Positions 16,494-25,545 of a stretch of 64,000 bases of DNA are shown piece after piece. The translations under genes and the position numbers were made by a program. Positions within the stretch are counted from its first letter, which is position 1. Every line of letters starts with the position of its first letter. The notes below the pieces were generated by a model, which searched no databases, was not told the DNA's origin, and saw only the letters and a list, made by a program, of their open reading frames with translations. Origin of the DNA: UBA9655 sp964474215 (GTDB lineage: Bacteria; Pseudomonadota; Alphaproteobacteria; UBA9655); NCBI GenBank assembly GCA_964474215.1, contig CAYYRQ010000003.1:57772-121771 (forward strand), given 5' to 3'.

Positions 16494-16810
16494 CCCTTGG
16501 ATTCATCCTTTTAATCATCTTTCTTATGGGACTCATTACCTACGGTGTGAAGTGGCTCCCTTTTTATACTGTCGCATTTGTCAAAGATAACAAAACGATC
16601 GAAGTCCTTGGTGAGCTTTTACCCCCTGCCATTATGGCGATTTTGGTAATGTACTGTCTTTTCCTCATTGACTATCAAAAAACGAGTTCAATTGCCGCTA
16701 ATTATATGGCCATCGGTGTTGTCGTTGCTTTACACTTAAAATGGCGCAATACATTGATCAGCATGATTAGCGGATTGATCGTATACGCCGGATTACTTCA
16801 CTACTCCTAA
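16490..16810 (+). CDS. azlD: AzlD-family branched-chain amino acid exporter, small subunit
   Basis: A 106-residue protein of four hydrophobic segments, the usual AzlD/YgaH size. LLPPAIMAILVMYCL is the characteristic conserved block. It pairs with AzlC to form the exporter, and the 4-base overlap of start and stop shows translational coupling. Only 4 bases separate its stop from the convergent autotransporter gene, and no terminator is visible between them. Confidence 0.88.
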   Translation: MTLGFILLIIFLMGLITYGVKWLPFYTVAFVKDNKTIEVLGELLPPAIMAILVMYCLFLIDYQKTSSIAANYMAIGVVVALHLKWRNTLISMISGLIVYAGLLHYS

Positions 16811-16814
16811 AAGA

Positions 16815-19800
16815 CTAAAAAGTATACCCGGCTTCAATCATGAATTGGCCGGCACGTTCGCCTTCGCCAATCTCTCCCTTGATATCACCCGTTATATACA
16901 AGCCGTTCTTAAATTGGGCTGTCAGACCTATGCCAGGACTAAAGAAGTTCCGTACACGATTGTCTCCAAACACAGTCGTTCCAAAACTCTGACCAGATAG
17001 CTTGAACTTAACATCCTTGCCGTTGCTTCCAAGATGCCGCCTTTGTACCCACGATAATTGTAACGATGGATAAATGAGCGTATCGCGACATGTAAAGAAG
17101 TACGAGAATACTGAACCAACTTCTGAGCGCGAAAAGTGCGATGTCTTGCTCGGACTACGAACATTTAAACTATCTGCTCCCTTCTCTGAAAATGAGTTCT
17201 CATGGGCTGCCGTATACGCAAAGTTCATGAATGGTTGGATAATGAGTTTCTTATAATAAGCGAGATAACCAATCTCAAGCTCTGGCGAAACAACAAAACC
17301 TGAATGGTTCTCTCGCGCTTGACGGTTAATCGTTTCAAACCTGATGTTTCTTTTACTGCGGATTCGCTCTCCGCCTAAGATAACTTGGCCATCAACGTAG
17401 GCGCCTGTGTTCGATAACCAGAGTCCATAGAGCCCTCCATAATATCCTTTAACATGTCCATGACCACGACTCTGAGTCCAATCAAAATCTGTTCTGATTA
17501 ACCCTCCCAATAAACCAACATAGGTGTTCGGGGCGACACAGCTATCTCCCCCGATGGTCGTTCCATAGGTATCTAAATGCGTGCCAGCTAAAAGAGATGA
17601 ATTGCTTTTTCTTCGGATCGATCCATAGGGCTCTATCCATACATTCGAATTGCCAACTTGAACGGCCTTGCGGACGGGTTGGCTCGAGCCACCAGGAGAA
17701 ACAGCTCCTAAAGCGGGCATTTGATAATGATGCCTTTGCGAGGAATAACTCGTTGGGGTTATACTCCTCATTCCGCCTCTTAGACTTTGATTTAAGAAAT
17801 GGTTCGCAAATTCCTTAATGTTAACCGCCGAAGATATCTGAGGTTGAAGCGTTCGAATGATTCTTGAGTTGATAAGGCGTTGCTGGTGCGTACTTATCGA
17901 CTGATTAATCATTGATGTTTGATCAAAGGCGATATATCCAATCTCTCGATAGGGATCCGGACTTATTTGGTTCAGGGCATCACGGAGCGCAACTCCTCCC
18001 CGATCCACCGCATCACCCAAAGCATCAAATACGGTTTGAAGATCACTGCTCACCGTTCCACGGTTATTTATAGCATCTAAATATCTCGCTATAATTAAAG
18101 GATTTTTATCTTCCCCCACAAAGGGAGCTATATCTTGGCTGGGCATGAAAAGTTGAACGGCAGTCGGCAAATAGGCCAGGAGTGCATTACTGGGGACTTG
18201 CGTTTGGGAAAATACGCCGTTTACTCCGCCAGCTGCACTGAGAATCGTATAAACCTTATTATTACCAAATTGTGTTGGGGTTGTTGCGAGGAGCGAACCT
18301 CCGGTTAAAGTAGCTATGCCTGTTGCTCTGAGAAGGTCCGTTGCAGTTCTGTTAAATTCAATCAATAATCTTCCTACTCCACTGTAATCACCATTAACTG
18401 TCAAGAAACCAATAGCTGCTCCAGGGGAAACAGTACCATTGTTGATTATACTTCCTGAGGAGCCATTTCCATCGTAGATTGCACCGGGATTAACGATAAC
18501 AGATGAGGCCAAACTGCCATTATTGAGGAGGGTCCCCTGGGCAATAGTGGTTCCGCCCGTATAAGTATTTGCCCCTGTAAACGTCAAAACGCCAGTTCCT
18601 GATTTTGTTACTGTTCCATTGCCACTAATCACTTGATTGAAACTGGAGTTTACCGCTTGATTAAACACAAGGGCAGCATTGTTGGCTATATTTCCACCAA
18701 GGTTACTTGTATCGCCCGTAAACGTCAGAATTCCTGCAGTGATGGTGGTGTTGCCCGTATACGTATTCGCTCCACTAAGAATAAGATTGCCAGTACCTAC
18801 CTTGGTTAACGGACCCGTGCCACCAATAACGCCTGACATAGCCAATGTCGTTCCAGGATCTGTATTAAACGTTCCTCCTCCTGCATTTAAAGTCACACCA
18901 CGGTTACTGGCAAAGGTAGCTGTCGTCCGTAACGTTCCACCATTAAAGGTCAACCCACCAGCAGCAGCTCCAAGGCGGTTATTCGCATTTACGGATAAAG
19001 TACCCCCATTAAGAAATGTGCCTCCATTATATGTATTATTGCCCACTAAAGTTAGGGTGCCAGCGCCCGATTTCGTGACTGTTCCAGAGCCACTAATCAC
19101 TTGATTGAAACTGGAGTTTGCGGCTTGGTTAAAAACAAGAGCTGCATTGTTGATAATATTACCCAAAAGTCCATTTGTCGCTCCTGTAAACGTTAGCACA
19201 CCATTCGTGATGGTTGTGTTCCCTGTATATGTATTCGCTCCCGTAAGAGTGAGGTTTCCTGTCCCAACTTTTATTAAGCTACCATTACCCGAGATAGCCC
19301 CAGAGATTGCGTTATTCTGATTCAAATTTCCAAGGGTCAAGTTGTTATTCCCCAGGTTGACTGCCCCCGCCCCCGATAAACTACCAATCCCAACACTTGC
19401 AAATAGATTGACTGTCCCAGCGTTTGCAATGGTTGCATTATCAGCTGTTGCACTTCCAATAAAATTAACTGTACCATCATTTGTAATCTGACTGTTTTGT
19501 GCATCTGAATTGTTATTAAAGTTGAGCGTTCCATGATTTACAATGGTTGCTGTTCCCCCTTTTGAATCATTATCAAATAAAAGAAAAAAACCCGCATTAT
19601 TCGTAATATTAGCAGCTCCAGCCGTGGAATTTTCTTGAAACCGAACAGTACTATTACTCACTATTGTTGTTGTTGAAGCACTGGAATTCTCTCTGAATTG
19701 AATATCCCCTGCATTGTGATTTATCGTAGAATTTCCAGCAGTGGAGGTATCTCGAAATCGAAGAGCCGCATTATTATTTATTAAGATGTTTCCAGTAAGT

Positions 19801-20213
19801 GCCGCAGATTGTTGCAACCTTAGCCTTCCATTTGGTGCTGTGATGTTATACGTTTGCACATTACCACTTTGATTCACGATCCCCGCATCGGCCGCAACAC
19901 CATTGATTGACAATGATTGTGAAAGCGTAAATGTATAGGCCTGCGCAATCCCATCAAAAAGGACTCTGCCTATATCTGGCGCATCAGCTGAAAACGTTAT
20001 GCCCGCCAGGCCAAGATTTGAAAAAACAGCTCTATTATTTTGTCCCGAAGGTACACTTCCTTCAACCCAATTTCCGTTAGTGTTATAGTCACTTGTACCA
20101 CCATTCCAATTCCAATCCATAGCTTCAGCAGTATTTATACTCAAGAGAGAAAGAATCATGAAAAGATGGAGAAAGCCTCTGAAAATAATTGGTTTTCTTG
20201 TAAGTTTAACCAT
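16815..20213 (-). CDS. Autotransporter with PATR repeats (type V secretion)
   Basis: An 1132-residue protein. A long signal peptide ends near AEA (residue 31). The passenger, up to about residue 650, is a Gly-, Asn- and Thr-rich beta-helix. It contains four passenger-associated repeats of the type KVGTGNLTLTGANTYTG followed by TTITNGVLTF. A linker region of about 200 residues leads to a C-terminal autotransporter beta-barrel of about 270 residues, starting near NVWIEPYG and ending in the required aromatic, EAGYTF. The barrel inserts into the outer membrane through BamA, perhaps with TamA/TamB encoded 5 kb away, and exposes the passenger. Its target is unknown; adhesin is the usual role. Confidence 0.92.
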   Translation of the reverse strand: MVKLTRKPIIFRGFLHLFMILSLLSINTAEAMDWNWNGGTSDYNTNGNWVEGSVPSGQNNRAVFSNLGLAGITFSADAPDIGRVLFDGIAQAYTFTLSQSLSINGVAADAGIVNQSGNVQTYNITAPNGRLRLQQSAALTGNILINNNAALRFRDTSTAGNSTINHNAGDIQFRENSSASTTTIVSNSTVRFQENSTAGAANITNNAGFFLLFDNDSKGGTATIVNHGTLNFNNNSDAQNSQITNDGTVNFIGSATADNATIANAGTVNLFASVGIGSLSGAGAVNLGNNNLTLGNLNQNNAISGAISGNGSLIKVGTGNLTLTGANTYTGNTTITNGVLTFTGATNGLLGNIINNAALVFNQAANSSFNQVISGSGTVTKSGAGTLTLVGNNTYNGGTFLNGGTLSVNANNRLGAAAGGLTFNGGTLRTTATFASNRGVTLNAGGGTFNTDPGTTLAMSGVIGGTGPLTKVGTGNLILSGANTYTGNTTITAGILTFTGDTSNLGGNIANNAALVFNQAVNSSFNQVISGNGTVTKSGTGVLTFTGANTYTGGTTIAQGTLLNNGSLASSVIVNPGAIYDGNGSSGSIINNGTVSPGAAIGFLTVNGDYSGVGRLLIEFNRTATDLLRATGIATLTGGSLLATTPTQFGNNKVYTILSAAGGVNGVFSQTQVPSNALLAYLPTAVQLFMPSQDIAPFVGEDKNPLIIARYLDAINNRGTVSSDLQTVFDALGDAVDRGGVALRDALNQISPDPYREIGYIAFDQTSMINQSISTHQQRLINSRIIRTLQPQISSAVNIKEFANHFLNQSLRGGMRSITPTSYSSQRHHYQMPALGAVSPGGSSQPVRKAVQVGNSNVWIEPYGSIRRKSNSSLLAGTHLDTYGTTIGGDSCVAPNTYVGLLGGLIRTDFDWTQSRGHGHVKGYYGGLYGLWLSNTGAYVDGQVILGGERIRSKRNIRFETINRQARENHSGFVVSPELEIGYLAYYKKLIIQPFMNFAYTAAHENSFSEKGADSLNVRSPSKTSHFSRSEVGSVFSYFFTCRDTLIYPSLQLSWVQRRHLGSNGKDVKFKLSGQSFGTTVFGDNRVRNFFSPGIGLTAQFKNGLYITGDIKGEIGEGERAGQFMIEAGYTF
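18601..18810. repeat. Internal autotransporter DNA repeat, copy A
   Basis: About 210 bases that closely match 19069-19281 within the same reading frame; both encode a block with NNAALVFNQ, NSSFNQVISG and TVTKSG. It is the unit from which the passenger has grown by duplication. Confidence 0.7.
19069..19281. repeat. Internal autotransporter DNA repeat, copy B
   Basis: Second copy of the repeat at 18601-18810, in frame and about 470 bases away. It can recombine with copy A, which would shorten or lengthen the passenger. Confidence 0.7.
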
Positions 20214-20298
20214 GCCTGCTTCTTTTTTGTTTTTATTTTTTCATGGTTTTTGCAAAATGATATATAATATTTAGTATAAATTTTAACAAAAGTGAAGA

Positions 20299-21303
20299 AT
20301 GAAAATATCTATGACTCCCCAATTTCCCAGTAAACTCAAGCCTGGCGACGAAGTTCGTGTTATTGCACCTTCGAAAAGCTTGAAGCTCATCTCTCCCCAA
20401 AACCAAAGACTTGCGACCCAAGCCCTCACAGAGCTGGGACTCATTGTCACGTTTGGAAAAAACTGTAATGAAATGGATATCATGGGATCATCAGCGGTAA
20501 CGTCTCGCCTTGATGACCTTCACCAAGCCTTTGCTAATCAAAATGTTAAAGGCATTTTGACCGTCCTCGGAGGGTACAACTGTAATCAACTTTTAGAATA
20601 TATTGACTACGATCTGATCAAAAATAACCCAAAAATCTTTTGTGGGTTTTCTGACATCACGGCTTTAAGCAATGCCATTACCCATATGTCGGATCTTGTT
20701 ACGTATTCAGGTCTTCATTATAGCTCGTTTGCGATGCAAAAAGGGGGCAACTATTGTTTAGATTTTTTCAAAAAAGTATTCTTTGAAAACAATCCCATCG
20801 AAATCACCCCTTCCAAAGAATGGTCTGATGATGCTTGGTATTTGGATCAAGAAAACAGAACATTCCACCCAAACAGAGGATTCCAAGTTCATAGTCCTGG
20901 AGAAGCAAAGGGTCATATTATTGGAGGAAACCTCGGGACACTCCGTCTTTTATCAGGAACGCCATACATGCCCAGCCTAGAGGGGTGCCTCCTTTTTATT
21001 GAAGAAATCATAACACCTTCTGGAGTTGAACAATTTGATCGGGACCTTCAAGCCCTCATCCAACAACCTGACTTTGAAGGTGTTCAAGGCATTGTGATTG
21101 GTCGATTTGAAAAAGAATTTGGCATGACCGATGAAAAGCTTAACTATATGCTGGATGCAAAGCCTTCCTTAAAAAAAATCCCTATTATTTCCAATGCCGA
21201 CTTTGGCCATACCATGCCGATGTTTACATTCCCGATTGGCGGGATAGGATATATGCGCGCTGGTGCAAATGGGGATGTGAGGCTTATTTTAGAAAGACAT
21301 TAA
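20299..21303 (+). CDS. S66-family serine peptidase, LD-carboxypeptidase/MccF-like
   Basis: A 334-residue cytoplasmic protein. The N-terminus LKPGDEVRVIAPSKS, then GGYNCNQLLEYIDYD and the nucleophile region KIFCGFSDITAL mark peptidase family S66. The Ser in GFSD would act with Glu and His from the C-terminal half (GHIIGGNLGTL and FGHTMPMFTFPIGG). Family members either cut the tetrapeptide of recycled peptidoglycan (LdcA) or inactivate microcin C7-type peptide nucleotides (MccF). The asparagine-rich GGYN segment leans toward MccF-like members. The start is an ATG preceded by a weak GAAG. It is divergent from the autotransporter gene. Confidence 0.85.
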   Translation: MKISMTPQFPSKLKPGDEVRVIAPSKSLKLISPQNQRLATQALTELGLIVTFGKNCNEMDIMGSSAVTSRLDDLHQAFANQNVKGILTVLGGYNCNQLLEYIDYDLIKNNPKIFCGFSDITALSNAITHMSDLVTYSGLHYSSFAMQKGGNYCLDFFKKVFFENNPIEITPSKEWSDDAWYLDQENRTFHPNRGFQVHSPGEAKGHIIGGNLGTLRLLSGTPYMPSLEGCLLFIEEIITPSGVEQFDRDLQALIQQPDFEGVQGIVIGRFEKEFGMTDEKLNYMLDAKPSLKKIPIISNADFGHTMPMFTFPIGGIGYMRAGANGDVRLILERH

Positions 21304-21360
21304 CTCAAATTTAATTCCTAAATGTTATGCTTAGGAACAAATTACATAAAGGATTTTGCA

Positions 21361-21999
21361 ATGAACAAATTGGCATTTTTTATGCTTGCCTGCATTCTTC
21401 TGACGTCCTCTCAACCAACCTATGCACGGAGGGTAACTTGCAAAGAGGACCTTGACTGTATTATTGAGAAATCCGAAGCGATTTTGGATAATTTGCACGA
21501 AAGTGAACAGAGATTTGATGGCGGAAATAGAAAGTTAGTACGGCAGCTTGCTAAACAGTGTTCTTCCACTTTTCAAAGAATCCAAAAAATGATGGGACTT
21601 TTAACAATGGAAATTGGCTTTGCGCCTAATGCCCAAAGCGTTAAAAAAAATCTTCTTTCCACGCTTGATAAAAATATTGAAAACAATAAAATTTACGATG
21701 GAAAGACATCGCTTGAAGGCGATGATTTCAATACAAAACTATATGTAGTTGAATATATAAGTCCACCCAAAGAAAAGGATCTCGATGTACATAGTGCTGA
21801 GCGAATTCGTAGCCACCCGCTTGAGAATGAATGGCCAAATATTACAGGACAGAACAAGATCCAAAACTGGTGGTTCAGCAGAGACAGCATTTTTTATGCT
21901 TTTGAGTTTAGTGCTAGCCCTTCAAAGCTCCGAGGCCTTTATATCTTAGAACGCCCCCTTGATTTTCATACTATTACTGAAGACTGCCAAGGCCAATAA
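21361..21999 (+). CDS. Secreted protein of unknown function
   Basis: From the ATG at 21361 it has 212 residues; an in-frame ATG 13 codons upstream is less likely because AAGGA sits before this one and a signal peptide starts here (hydrophobic core FFMLACILLTSS, cleavage near YA). The mature protein has four cysteines, two in VTCKEDLDC near its start, and no known domain. It follows the peptidase gene closely and may share its transcript. Confidence 0.6.
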   Translation: MNKLAFFMLACILLTSSQPTYARRVTCKEDLDCIIEKSEAILDNLHESEQRFDGGNRKLVRQLAKQCSSTFQRIQKMMGLLTMEIGFAPNAQSVKKNLLSTLDKNIENNKIYDGKTSLEGDDFNTKLYVVEYISPPKEKDLDVHSAERIRSHPLENEWPNITGQNKIQNWWFSRDSIFYAFEFSASPSKLRGLYILERPLDFHTITEDCQGQ

Positions 22000-22041
22000 T
22001 TCCCAAAAATTCAGACTAGGCATGTCTCAAAAAGTATACCC

Positions 22042-22413
22042 CTAATCCACAGGGCTGACGCGAATTATATGACCATCTGGATCTTCAACGAGAAAGGTTA
22101 GACCAAAGACTTCTGCATAGGGCTCTTTCAAAAACTTGATGTCGGGGTGTTTTTTCCACTCCTCAAAAAGGCGTTCTACATCTTCATTTGTTGGCAACAT
22201 GATGCCGATTTCAGAAAATCGCGGCGCCTCAGGATCGGGCATTGCCCCCCCTGTCCAGAGAGCAAACAATGCATCCCCACCAGCACTAAACGCGACATAA
22301 CGAGGACTTACAAAAACAGGCTTCGTGATGAACAGTTTTTCATAAAAGGCGGTCGAACGAACAATATCTGATACGTAGACAAGTTGAAGATTGGGCTTGG
22401 GTAATTTTATCAT
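22042..22413 (-). CDS. VOC-family glyoxalase/dioxygenase-like protein
   Basis: A 123-residue protein with the paired beta-alpha-beta-beta-beta pattern of the vicinal oxygen chelate fold: LQLVYVSDIVRSTAFYEKLF at the start and FLVEDPDGHIIRV at the end, where the Asp-Pro-Asp-Gly turn is typical. Such proteins are metal enzymes or drug-binding proteins (glyoxalase, fosfomycin or bleomycin resistance). The substrate cannot be told. GAGGAAT precedes the ATG. It stands convergent to the 21361 gene. Confidence 0.82.
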   Translation of the reverse strand: MIKLPKPNLQLVYVSDIVRSTAFYEKLFITKPVFVSPRYVAFSAGGDALFALWTGGAMPDPEAPRFSEIGIMLPTNEDVERLFEEWKKHPDIKFLKEPYAEVFGLTFLVEDPDGHIIRVSPVD

Positions 22414-22558
22414 GGGGAATTCCTCAGTTTAATTTGATTATTTATAATAAATTCAATTCTATAATGCTTTTCTTCGTCAAGAAGAAAAAAGTAATTGAGC
22501 GTATGTGCTCTGATTTAAATAAGGAACCAAAGTGCTTTTTGAAAAGTATTACTTATGC

Positions 22559-23218
22559 TTATGCACGGTCAAGATTCGTTTCCTCCTCTAAAAGATACTT
22601 TCCTTTGCTATACAAATCAAAATTGGCTTGACGCAAACACATCTCAAAACTACCTGAAGTCAGAAGTTTTGCTGGAACATCCACCATAAGCTCATCAATC
22701 TGTTTAACCACCCTATCCGTAGAGACATCGCTTGGACCTGCGTATTCGACTTCAAGAAATCGTCCAAGATTTTGAATATCATCGATCACAATTGTAAACG
22801 TCCCATTTTCATAAGTTGTTCGGACCTTATCAATCTCGAGCAATAGTTCCAGCTGATTTTTTTCAAGAAAAGATTCAAAGTTCAACACACCAAAAATATT
22901 AATCCCAATATGCTTTTCCAATACCTTGAGGTTTTCGACTTCCCTCTCCCCAAATGGCTCACTAAAGTTATATTCATGACATGAAATATGGTCCGTCACA
23001 TTGGTCTGTCCCAAATGATCTGGATTAAACTTAATGTCGAGGCTCTTGTCATTTCGAATACGAATGAAAATTCCCTTTTGATACCAATCTCCCGTGGGAG
23101 TATCAAAATATCGATCAAGGACTCTTTTTTCATGAACAAACTGAAAATGGGTTTGGAGAAAATCATGGGGTACTTCTTCAATTTGATACTTCTTTTCGAT
23201 TTCCAAATGACCTGACAT
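22559..23218 (-). CDS. CYTH-domain phosphatase
   Basis: A 219-residue CYTH protein. The signature ExExK is LEIEKKY (Glu6, Glu8, Lys10), and further charged strand residues follow, such as RYFDTP, FIRIRNDK and LLLEIDKVR. The family binds triphosphates inside a beta tunnel and includes thiamine triphosphatase, inorganic triphosphatase and class IV adenylate cyclase. It is likely a cytoplasmic hydrolase of a triphosphate or polyphosphate substrate. AAGGAGAG lies 8 bases before the ATG. It is divergent from the YheO-like regulator gene. Confidence 0.85.
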   Translation of the reverse strand: MSGHLEIEKKYQIEEVPHDFLQTHFQFVHEKRVLDRYFDTPTGDWYQKGIFIRIRNDKSLDIKFNPDHLGQTNVTDHISCHEYNFSEPFGEREVENLKVLEKHIGINIFGVLNFESFLEKNQLELLLEIDKVRTTYENGTFTIVIDDIQNLGRFLEVEYAGPSDVSTDRVVKQIDELMVDVPAKLLTSGSFEMCLRQANFDLYSKGKYLLEEETNLDRA

Positions 23219-23331
23219 GCGATTCTCTCCTTGTTTATCTGTCTAAGAGTATACCCAAGAGCGTATGAATCAACACCCAAAATTATTGAGTTGTCATTTT
23301 TGTCTAATTTAGATATTATAGTATATATTAG

Positions 23332-23967
23332 ATGAAAGAAGATACGATGAAACCTGAAATAAAAGACTATTTGAACCTATCCGAAGCCATCAGCAAACTC
23401 CTCCACCCGTTTGCAGAAGTGGTCCTCCATGACCTTGAGAAGGATCAAATCGAAGCGATCTTTAATCCATTTTCAAAACGCGAGGTGGGTGACACGTCTT
23501 ACCTCGACGACTTCGAGGCAGGTCAAATTGACGACCATCAACATATCATTGGACCCTATGAAAAGTTAAATTTTGATGGACGCAAATTAAAGTCGATCAG
23601 TATCACGATCCCAAATGCTAATGGAAAAGTTGTTGGTTTTTTATGTATCAACTTAGATGTGTCCACGTTTGATAAGGTCCAAAATATTATTGGAGCCTTT
23701 CTTTCGAACAGGGAAAGCTCTCCAGAAGATCAAAATCTTTTTAAAAATGATCTCTATGAACGCATCAATCAATTCGTTCAAAAGCATTGTTTGGAAAACA
23801 ATTTAAGTCTTGAGCATCTTACACGAGAACAAAAGCAATCTCTTATTTTAAAGCTTCAAGAAGAGGGAGCTTTGCAGGGAAAAAATTCGGCTCAATACAT
23901 TGCACGCACATTAGGCATTAGCCGCGCTACCGTATACAACTATCTCAAAGAAGGAACCGCCCTATGA
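23332..23967 (+). CDS. YheO-like PAS-domain transcriptional regulator
   Basis: A 211-residue regulator. The N-terminal half (LSEAISKLLHPFAEVVLHDL through VVGFLCINLDVS) is the YheO-like PAS domain. The C-terminal half has the HTH_22 domain: EGALQGKNSAQYIARTLGIS and RATVYNYLK. Its stop overlaps the ATG of the aminotransferase gene by 4 bases, so it probably controls that gene and senses a related metabolite. Two starts, 23332 and 23347, are possible and neither has a decisive ribosome binding site. Confidence 0.85.
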   Translation: MKEDTMKPEIKDYLNLSEAISKLLHPFAEVVLHDLEKDQIEAIFNPFSKREVGDTSYLDDFEAGQIDDHQHIIGPYEKLNFDGRKLKSISITIPNANGKVVGFLCINLDVSTFDKVQNIIGAFLSNRESSPEDQNLFKNDLYERINQFVQKHCLENNLSLEHLTREQKQSLILKLQEEGALQGKNSAQYIARTLGISRATVYNYLKEGTAL

Positions 23968-25088
23968 CCCAACTCCCTATTTTTAAACTTGAAGACTACT
24001 TATCAACACGTGAGTTTTCCTCGCCATACATGTTCGGATCCTCAGATGCGGAGTCCTGGTCTATGAAAGAAATTGTGGGAATGGCCGATGAGGAATGCCA
24101 AACACTTTGGGAAAACCTTGGTCTTGGCTATACTGAAACCCAAGGTCTACCCTTGTTAAGAGAGGAAATCGCCAAGCAATATAATGAAAAAATATCAGCC
24201 GCAAATATTGGATGCTTTGCTGGAGCTGAAGAGGGCATATATGTTGCCTGTCATACACTCCTCAATGCCAATGATCATGCAATTTTTATAACCCCTGCTT
24301 ACCAATCATTAGAATCTGTTCCCGCCTCTTTGTGCGAGGTCACATCTATTGCCCTCTCACCTCACAATGATTGGGAACTCGATCTATCTCTCATCGAAGA
24401 AGCTATTCAACTTAATACGAAGTTGCTTCTGATTAACTTCCCCCATAACCCTACAGGTACAATCATCACTCATGAACAACAAATGCAACTTGTCGAATTA
24501 GCACGTTCGAAAAGCATATGGATTTTTTCTGATGAAGTTTATCGCTTCTTAGAGTTGAATCCAAACGACCGCCTTCCACCGATCGCTGATATGTACGAGA
24601 AGGGAATTAGCCTGGGCGTCATGTCAAAAGCTTATGGGCTTGCAGGCCTGAGGATCGGATGGATTACCTGCCAAGACCATGATACGTTATTGAAATTCTT
24701 AGAAATGAAGCATTATTTAACGATCTGTAATAGTGCTCCTTCGGAAATTCTGTCTCTGATCGCTTTACGAAATAGTGAAACTCTTCTTGAACGAAATCAC
24801 AAGATTATGACATCGAACATCAAACTTTTAGATGCCTTTTTTGAAGAATATTCAGATGTATTCGAATGGGTCCGGCCCAAAGGAGGATGTATTGGTTTTC
24901 CTCGACTGAAACAGGATATGTCCGCCTATGATTTTTGTGAGCAATTACGCTTTCAGAAAGGTGTTGTAGCGTTGCCGAACACGGTTTATGACTTTAAAGG
25001 GAATCATATCCGTGTTGGTTTTGGGCGGAAAAATATGCCCGAAGCTTTAGAAAAAGTGAAGGAGTTTAGCCGTACACTGGAGAAATAA
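23964..25088 (+). CDS. PLP-dependent class I/II aminotransferase
   Basis: A 374-residue fold-type I enzyme. The conserved NPTG is in INFPHNPTGT, the Asp that contacts the pyridine nitrogen is in FSDEVYR, the Schiff-base Lys is in VMSKAYGLAGLRIGW, and the carboxylate-binding Arg is in GNHIRVGFG. It would transaminate or beta-lyase an amino acid in the cytoplasm; the substrate is not evident. It is coupled to the YheO-like regulator by a 4-base overlap, a pairing seen in amino-acid response loci. Confidence 0.88.
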   Translation: MTQLPIFKLEDYLSTREFSSPYMFGSSDAESWSMKEIVGMADEECQTLWENLGLGYTETQGLPLLREEIAKQYNEKISAANIGCFAGAEEGIYVACHTLLNANDHAIFITPAYQSLESVPASLCEVTSIALSPHNDWELDLSLIEEAIQLNTKLLLINFPHNPTGTIITHEQQMQLVELARSKSIWIFSDEVYRFLELNPNDRLPPIADMYEKGISLGVMSKAYGLAGLRIGWITCQDHDTLLKFLEMKHYLTICNSAPSEILSLIALRNSETLLERNHKIMTSNIKLLDAFFEEYSDVFEWVRPKGGCIGFPRLKQDMSAYDFCEQLRFQKGVVALPNTVYDFKGNHIRVGFGRKNMPEALEKVKEFSRTLEK

Positions 25089-25545
25089 TATCAGGCATTG
25101 GCCCAATCCAATTGATGACTCAGTAAGTATTAGAGGCATGAGGGTATTCGCCGCCCTTTACTCTTTCTTATGGTTCGAAATAGCCAAGCTTTGAAACTAG
25201 GATTTATATTTTGTATTAGAGTAGGCGGGTTGAACACATAAGTCCTGCATGTTAGCGTAACAAAAAATACAAATTAATAAAAATAGGCATTGCATAAATA
25301 AACGAAGTTGCAAGATTTTAGAAGAGATACCTTATGGGCCAAAATACATTTAAAATTATAATAAAGTATTCCTATTACCGAAGCACTACACCGTCATCTA
25401 GGAAAATAATTGATTTAGCTTTCCAGTAGATTTTTTATTGTTTGGTATATTCGGAACACACTGAATAAAAAACAACTTAAATCCAATTTTTATCTTTTCC
25501 CGTTGCAAAACGATGAAGCTATTGATCAAAGTGGTGGATCTATAA
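25089..25545. other. Gene-free stretch before tamA
   Basis: About 460 bases, AT-rich, with no supported gene on either strand. A short minus-strand frame (25398-25670) runs into the tamA start and is best read as noise. The tamA promoter is expected in its last part, but no clear consensus boxes were seen. Confidence 0.6.

Noticed and set aside
18600..19300. Autotransporter repeats as a CRISPR array
   Set aside because: Repeats are long, in-frame and protein-coding with no spacer pattern; no cas genes in the window.
18679..19320. Long plus-strand frames rich in Pro and Val
   Set aside because: They are the antisense of the Gly/Asn/Thr-rich autotransporter repeats.
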